Positions 58,479 to 64,000 of a DNA stretch of 64,000 nucleotides are shown here, piece after piece. Source of the DNA: Capniomyces stellatus (taxonomy: Eukaryota; Kickxellomycota; Harpellomycetes; Harpellales; Legeriomycetaceae). Under the pieces are notes generated by a model. The model had not been told where the DNA came from, ran no database searches, and saw nothing but the letters and a program-made list of their open reading frames with translations. The DNA is taken from contig LUVW01000015.1 of the NCBI GenBank assembly GCA_001661515.1, positions 474,973-538,972 on the forward strand, written 5' to 3'. Both the position numbers and the translations under genes were made by a program. Numbering within the stretch: position 1 is the first letter of the stretch; each line of letters begins with the position of its first letter.

Positions 58479-58757
58479 AAATGTTTTAAGGTATGACAAG
58501 TAATCCGTCTTACTGCGAGAAAACGCAAATAATATCACCCTCTGTCAATTCGTAAGGCAGACCTCCAATAAATATATAGGCACTATCTTTGTAATCATCG
58601 TGCCAGGAATCCTGTTTATCCAATCCCTTCGAGATTTCTAATTTGTTTATCCTTTTTATTTCCTGGACAACACTATAGTTATGAATAAAAAAAAACGGGT
58701 TAACAAGTTTAGAGGTGTCGTCAAATTTGATGATTCTTATAAAGATTCTTACTTCAT
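57254..58757 (-). CDS. RBMX2: RBMX2/Ist3 (Snu17), spliceosomal RRM protein with RS tail
   Basis: Ist3/RBMX2 is a subunit of the RES complex, which joins the activated spliceosome and helps retain unspliced pre-mRNA. Five minus-strand exons are 58757-58753 (only ATGAA), 58672-58514, 58371-58242, 58111-57994 and 57831-57254, in phase, giving about 329 aa. The first exon is defined by the split start MN-VVQEIKRINKLE, which aligns with the family N-terminus. The RRM shows RNP2 YIFIGGLP, the invariant YELTEGDIICVFSQYGE and RNP1 KSKGFAFLQY, then RVLRVDHVKNYR. The C-terminal half is Lys-Ser and Arg-Ser rich, longer than yeast Ist3 (148 aa) and closer to animal RBMX2. The last acceptor is a tandem AAGCAG choice that changes one residue. 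The gene is divergent from CSN1. Confidence 0.94.
58428..58478. repeat. GTA trinucleotide microsatellite in RBMX2 intron 2
   Basis: Plus-strand GTA/GTG units run for about 50 bp inside the intron between exons 2 and 3 (58513-58372). They create a spurious poly-Tyr/His frame on the minus strand. Confidence 0.9.
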
Positions 58758-59704
58758 TCTTTTTTTACTCTAGTGTGTATGAATTGTTATCCCGGCAAAA
58801 AAAATTGATTTTGAATAGTATCCAGTAAGTATAGCGCCAAGTTAGTAGAAGCTGGTTTGAGCTAGCATTATAATTCTAAGCTGAATTAACTCTTGTAAAA
58901 AAAAAAGTTATAAATTATAAAATTAATAATTAGAAATTAGAAAAAAACTATTGACCATTATTCTCCAAAATCAATAGTATATTTTCTTTTTTATTATTGA
59001 AATTTCAAAAGTATATTTTCGTTTAAAAAGCTATTTCAGTTTATATAATGCTGTTTTTTCTCTTTCTTTAACCTGGCAAGAGATTTTATGGTATTGTCCA
59101 AGTGATGAACTTACCAAGTGATTGTAGCTCGAGCAGATAAAAGCATTTAAAAGCATTATAACACTTATGAACAAACAAAAAGTGGTACAAATTGTCAATG
59201 AAGTATTGCGGTCTAAGACTGGAAAGAGCGGCATATTTGGCTTGGATCGAAGATGAAGCAACAGGTCATTTGATGGAGCTTTAGAGCATATCCACATCCG
59301 CTTTTGTTGCAATTAGAAGAAAATGACGCCGAAATGCAGTGATTAATTAAAACGATAATGACAATGCTAATTGAGGCAGCTAGTGGATGACCATTGGACT
59401 GGGTCTGACGCAGCTAATTGTTGCTGAGCCAGTAGCTGGTGGTTGGGACTGAATATATAGTATTGATAAATCAAAAAAAGAAATGCGTACCTTCTAATCA
59501 ATCTTTGGGTGATTATGCTATTAAGGTTGGCAACTGACAGTTGAAACTGAGAATAAGCGAGTTGGGATTTATTGTTTTTAAAGTAGAAAATAAAGTAAAA
59601 AAATATAATTGTAAAAACTCAGATAAATTAAGCAGGAACCTACTTTGAATCGCTTACTATTGCATTGATATCCCTCTATCGGTTTCTTTATTCACATTAT
59701 ATTT
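58758..59704. other. Divergent promoter region of RBMX2 and CSN1
   Basis: These 947 bp lie between two start codons. The patch 59160-59460 is richer in GC and open over 25-45 codons in several frames (for example an ATG at 59167), but no splice chain or family match was found. The remainder is AT-rich. Confidence 0.45.
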
Positions 59705-61697
59705 ATGGCTGAGGATCTACGAAGTTCTAAAAAGGCTAGAACAAGAACGGAACACAAAATGACTATTTTAAAGGAGGACCTACCCAAATACTTCAACATT
59801 GATATTTTTGCAGCAAATTATAAAGGAAGAAATCTTGTCAACAGACTGTTATTGATAGCAAAGCTGTGCCCAGGCCTATCGATCGATTGCTACAAGCTTG
59901 CATTGGATGAATTAAAAGAAAACACATTTGATGTGGCAAGATATACAGATGTTTACAAACAGCTGGAGTTCGAGGTGGAGCAAAACAACGAGTCTGCAGC
60001 ACCAAAAATAAACATCAATCAGATCCACAAGTACGATAAAGAATGGGCCGAGGCCACATCGGCTGAAGTCAGGAGCCAATTAAAATTCTTGGAAGTTGAG
60101 TTGGCTGCATCTAAAGCAAGCTTGGTTAAAAACAGTGTCAGGGTAAGGAAGCTGGCCAAAGCCGTTTGTGAATTTCTAGGCGTGTAGTGTAAAATAAGAA
60201 AATTAGATCTTGAAAATATCTTCTTGTAAGACCAGGCTATACCCGGTAGCACTAGAAAATTGCTAATTGAAAACTATAATTTGGTTAACATGTTGATTAA
60301 CAACTGTGTTCACTAGATTAACCAAGCCGAGATAGGTGATTTAAAGTACAAGTATGGCGATCTACAAGGTGCAAGTGCTAGTTATAATCGACTTCGTGAT
60401 GTGTGCACAAATAATGAGCAAATTTTGCAAATGTATTCCTCAACAATCAAGGTAATTTAACAATGAGTTTAATAAGGCGAATGAGATATATATATTATTG
60501 TGTTGTTATTGTTATTGTTATTGTTATTGTGGGCACAAGAGTATCTTTAAAATAGCAAAATGTATTTATTAGGTTGGTGTGGAGCTAGGCGACTTTGCAC
60601 TATTGGGCGCTATAAGTGCAAGGGTCAGAGCAATTCCGATATTAGTAAAGGGGTATAGTCAAGATATGGAAATAGTTTCAGTTGCCTCAGCGCTAGCATA
60701 TTTGGGTGCCGAAGACTATGCAAAGGCTGGTTTAGAATTTCTAAACGTAAAATTCAACGAGTCTGAGAATTTTTGTGGTGTAAGCTAAATGGAAATTACA
60801 TTTCCAGAAAATAAAAAGAAAAAAATACCTAGTATTGTATAGTTGCACTTTAGAAAAATGTAGAGGGTGTGAGATGATAATATAATAGGTTATCAAAAAT
60901 CAGACTGTGATTAAATGCTAGGCTATTTCGTTTTAACTTTTGGTTTTTTATATTTGGGTTTTGATTTTAACTGGGGTTTAACTTTTGTTGTATAAAACTA
61001 GATTATATGCAATACAGACATTGCCATATATGGCGGGCTTTGTGCGTTAGCAACCATGTCAAGGCAGGAGATTAAGGAAAAGTGTCTAGACAATCCAAAG
61101 TTTATTCAGTTTTTGGAGTTGGATTCAGGGATCTATAACGCTTTATTGAGTTTTTATGATGGGCAGTACGAAAGTTGTTGCCAGGCTCTTCAACAGATGG
61201 TTGTAAGTGATGATAATTAATTAATAGAAATATGGCTGAATAATAGTCAACTAACATCTGCGTATTGACTTTAGGCATTGCTGCGAGTAGACATTTACCT
61301 TTACAGAAACATTGAGACCCTGTACTATCGTATTCGCTACAATCTCATAATACACTATATTATGCCCAGAACAAAAGTGGATATCAACAGAATGGCAAAG
61401 AGTCTATCTTACAAAAGCACCAGTGAGTTGGAAATCGAGTTGACTGAAATGATCAAAGACTTAAGAATACAGGCGCGGATAGACACTGACAAGCATATAT
61501 TGGAGTTGGGCTTTGAGCCTATTTACACCTCAGGCACTCAAAAGTCTACAAAGGCACGAATAGATACTGCTCAAGTTTGCCATAAGGTTCTGCTCGATTT
61601 GTCATGCAGAAATGAATGGGCACTCATACGACTAAAACTACTGGACGAGGGTGTGTGTATGCGAAGCGATGATTATGATGATAGCTGGACATTGTAG
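59705..61697 (+). CDS. CSN1: COP9 signalosome subunit 1 (CSN1/GPS1)
   Basis: CSN1 is a PCI-domain scaffold of the COP9 signalosome, which removes Nedd8 from cullin-RING ubiquitin ligases. Five exons are 59705-60142, 60317-60451, 60573-60777, 61018-61202 and 61275-61697, in phase, giving 461 aa (human about 490). N-terminal helices include YKGRNLVNRLLLIAKLCPGL. The TPR-like middle has GDLKYKYGDLQGASASYNRLRD. The diagnostic block is DIAIYGGLCALATMSRQEIK, which matches CSN1 and not the related proteasome subunit Rpn7. The PCI/winged-helix part is in exon 5 (MPRTKVDINRMAKSL, then IQARIDTDKHIL). Exon 3 ends at a GTGTAA donor, one base earlier than a tempting GTAAGC that breaks the frame. A TTGTTA microsatellite sits in intron 2 (60500-60531). 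Confidence 0.93.
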
Positions 61698-62382
61698 TTC
61701 CAATCAATAACCCCACCTTTTCTTTTATACTAGCTAAAACATTATTTTACCAGTATTGACTGGTTTTACTATTCCTACCCACCAATTTCATGTACTCGTG
61801 GGATCTAGTGGGTTTTTAGTTTTAGCTTCAGTTTTAGCCTCAATTTTAGCTTCGGTCTTTTAAGTTTGTTTAAAGTTTAGGATCAAAGTGCCAATGCTCT
61901 GATGTTTTATTTCATTGGATTGCTTTTAATATTTTAATATAACCGGATAATTATCGGGTTAAAGTAAAGTGACCCAAAACACAATTTAAGCTACCATGCT
62001 TTATCCAATATAAATCCAGTTGAAAAAAAAAAAATCAAGCGCCAAAAATTACGTATACTCTAATATCTTGGCCATAATTTCTATTCTACAAACACCAACC
62101 TTAGCTATCTTGATGCAATGTGTGTGTGTGTGTGATAAAAGCAGAAATACAAGAGATAAAAACAAAGATAGACAGGTACATCGAGTGTAGTTGGATTGAA
62201 TCAAATCAAGAATTATATAAAAGTACAAATAGCAAGCTTGAAATAGTAATACTGTAAAATCTAGTATATCAAGAGTAAAGTTGGTAATAATAAAACACGA
62301 GCTTTGAATGTATGTTCTAAAAGAATGGGTTGTGATAAAGGTTTTATGAATTCAACAAATTCCAGACTGAGATCGACATAAA
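61698..62382. other. Convergent 3' intergenic region
   Basis: CSN1 (plus) and the zinc-finger gene (minus) converge. It holds an imperfect TTTTAGCTTCAG repeat (61816-61862) and a short TG run (62119-62133). No gene is seen. Confidence 0.55.
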
Positions 62383-64000
62383 TCAACTATGACTGTACTG
62401 GTAAACACCAATGTTGTTTTTCCCGTGTGTGGTGGGCTTTTCAATGGAGTAGTAATTGGAGTCTACACTGCTTTCGCGGTACCGCGAAACGCCCTGGTCA
62501 TACTTTTGGTGGAAAGTGGTGGTGGGGTCCAAAACAGCTGGTCTATTGGGTAGATAATCGTCTTGGTGTGCGTGGTCGCTTTCTATTGATTTATAGCGAG
62601 TGTGGCCAAATATGTTTTCCTTTCTAGCATCACTGGCACCTTTATCTTTTCCGCTCTCATAGTAGCTCAACTTTTCTCCTAGAGTTTTGTTGATTGCGCA
62701 AAGATCCTCGATTCTTTTCTCCATTCTGAATATTCTTTCTTTAATTTCAGAACCTCGTAATAGTGCAATGTCCTTCTTTAGCTCTGAATTTTCATACTCC
62801 AAATCCCGTATGTAGTAGTAGTCTTTTCTGGCGCTAATTGAAGGATTCTCATTAGAGTCGCGATGGGTGCCGACATACTTTTCCACAATTGGAAGCGATT
62901 GAAATGTACCACACTCGCTTGCCCTCCCAGCACTTTTTGTTTCTATATTATCAAGGCACGCTGGTTGTGTTTGACCCATGCCTTTGGGCTGATTGCGTAA
63001 GTCTGGATGTGGATTTGACTGGCTTGGTCTCTGTAAGTTTGCGTTTTGGTTGTAAGAATTAGGGTTGTTGGGGTTCAGGTAATACTGATTTCGAACTGAC
63101 GTATCGTGACCACTTGTGCCAGTACTTCCCTGCGGTGGATTTTGATGATATTTGTATAGAAACGTATTGCTATTCTCCGCGTTAAAGCGGCTTGAGTTGC
63201 TCAGATTCCGTGCTTTCACGTCCTCTGGCGCAGTGGGCCCCGACATCACCGCCAACGAGTGCCTTCTGATCAAGTTCATGGATAGCAAGTCATCGTCTGG
63301 AGCTGCTTTGTTGTTTAGCATGCCCTCAATTCGCATCTGATCATGGGAAATTCTATCACTCTGACTACTGACATTATGAACCGTATGGCTGGCCGCAAAC
63401 TCGGGCCTAGCACTGGTATGATGACTTCTTTCTGCATAGTTTAAGCTGGCCAAGTTTTCAACAGAGCTAGAGGGACCTATTTTTAATATCTTGCTGCTGC
63501 TTGCCTCGCGTGTGTCGCTATCGTATCTTCTTTTTTCTGGGAAGCTCTCCCTTTGCAAACCATAATGGCTGCCATAATCGCCTCTTCCTGACTCTCTGTA
63601 ATGAGACTGGATGTAGTTGGCCATAACAGACTCGGGTGCTAAGCTACTTCTTTGTAAGCTGTGGATCTGTTTCGCGTTTGCAGAAGAAGACTGAGCACCC
63701 AGCACTGCTATGGACGCTCTCCGCCCCATATCGATCCCTTCGGGATAAATACCGCTATGGGCTTTGCTTATGCTTGTAACCGAACTGTTGAACGAGTTAA
63801 CATAGAACCCCTGTAAAGCAGGCTCACTTGGCTTTTCTCCATAATTAACACTGAAGCTGCGTCCAGACATTCTGTCAAACATCTTGCTTTGTCTAGCTGA
63901 GTTGTTACAAGCTTGAAGATTTTCCGCTCTCATGTGTCTATTCAAAGCATCTAGTCTAGCAAACCCACGCCCACAGTTTGTGCACAGATGTGGCCGCTCC
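62383..64000 (-). CDS. Zinc-finger protein, C-terminal part (runs off right edge)
   Basis: The minus-strand frame is open from the right edge to a TAG at 62383 (538 residues visible). At the edge it encodes a fungal-type finger: ERPHLCTNCGRGFARLDALN followed by RHM and a Cys further on. It fits the C2H2/C2HC class with the sequence C-x2-C-x12-H, where the last ligand may be Cys. More fingers are expected upstream, outside the window. The rest is Ser/Asn/Gln-rich and disordered apart from a coiled coil near the end (YIRDLEYENSELKKDIALL, then RIFRMEKRIEDLCAINKTLG). It is probably a DNA-binding transcription factor; its targets are unknown. Confidence 0.75.
   Translation of the reverse strand, partial: ERPHLCTNCGRGFARLDALNRHMRAENLQACNNSARQSKMFDRMSGRSFSVNYGEKPSEPALQGFYVNSFNSSVTSISKAHSGIYPEGIDMGRRASIAVLGAQSSSANAKQIHSLQRSSLAPESVMANYIQSHYRESGRGDYGSHYGLQRESFPEKRRYDSDTREASSSKILKIGPSSSVENLASLNYAERSHHTSARPEFAASHTVHNVSSQSDRISHDQMRIEGMLNNKAAPDDDLLSMNLIRRHSLAVMSGPTAPEDVKARNLSNSSRFNAENSNTFLYKYHQNPPQGSTGTSGHDTSVRNQYYLNPNNPNSYNQNANLQRPSQSNPHPDLRNQPKGMGQTQPACLDNIETKSAGRASECGTFQSLPIVEKYVGTHRDSNENPSISARKDYYYIRDLEYENSELKKDIALLRGSEIKERIFRMEKRIEDLCAINKTLGEKLSYYESGKDKGASDARKENIFGHTRYKSIESDHAHQDDYLPNRPAVLDPTTTFHQKYDQGVSRYRESSVDSNYYSIEKPTTHGKNNIGVYQYSHS

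Noticed and set aside
59705..61697. Proteasome subunit Rpn7 as the identity of the CSN1 gene
   Set aside because: Rpn7 shares the fold, but AIYGGLCALATMSRQE and the spacing to the PCI domain are typical of CSN1.

Overview
The window is AT-rich nuclear DNA from a fungus. Its protein-coding genes are split by short GT-AG introns with CTAAC/CTAAT-like branch sites. The gene set includes an Rco1-type twin-PHD protein, a Pho85-type (Pcl) cyclin and a fungal MIT-domain protein. Many proteins carry Asn/Ser/Thr-rich simple repeats. An early-diverging (zygomycete-grade) fungus would fit, but that placement is inference. I rebuilt the exon models by hand from splice signals, reading phase and family conservation, so single exon edges may be off.

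Region by region. 1-555: the 5' part of an unrecognised minus-strand gene that runs off the left edge. 556-9882: a 9.3 kb stretch with no convincing gene, holding two or three old diverged copies of one repeat, a minisatellite and a strong hairpin. 9883-11800: a UBE2G1/Ubc15-type ubiquitin-conjugating enzyme (7 exons, about 167 aa). 12562-18496 (minus): a very large Rco1-like protein with two PHD fingers (5 exons, about 1829 aa). 20320-32549: retrotransposon territory, with an inverted gag remnant, a Ty3-like element A lacking most of gag, an intact gag-pol element B, and a third partial copy whose 3' LTR ends 8 bp before a tRNA-Arg(TCT) gene. Three single-N characters (24914, 26529, 31929) mark assembly joins here, and the order of these blocks should not be trusted.

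32994-64000 is ordinary gene space: a roadblock/LC7 dynein light chain; eIF2-beta (minus); a small unrecognised three-exon gene; an NSUN-family RNA m5C methyltransferase; a Pcl-type cyclin (minus); PLAA/Doa1 with WD40, PFU and PUL domains (11 exons, 795 aa); a 1709-aa MIT-domain protein (minus); RBMX2/Ist3 (minus); CSN1 of the COP9 signalosome; and the C-terminal part of a zinc-finger protein that runs off the right edge (minus).

The genes do not form one pathway. Three act in ubiquitin biology (the E2, the Cdc48 cofactor Doa1 and CSN1), which is probably chance neighbourhood. The items most worth checking are the LTR beside the tRNA gene, hairpins at the start of the LTRs, a non-standard protease motif in element A, a GC-AG intron in the PLAA gene, a 5-base first coding exon in RBMX2, the unexplained conserved-looking block in the Rco1-like N-terminus, and the diverged repeats in the left-hand desert. 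I found no clear previously undescribed multi-gene system.
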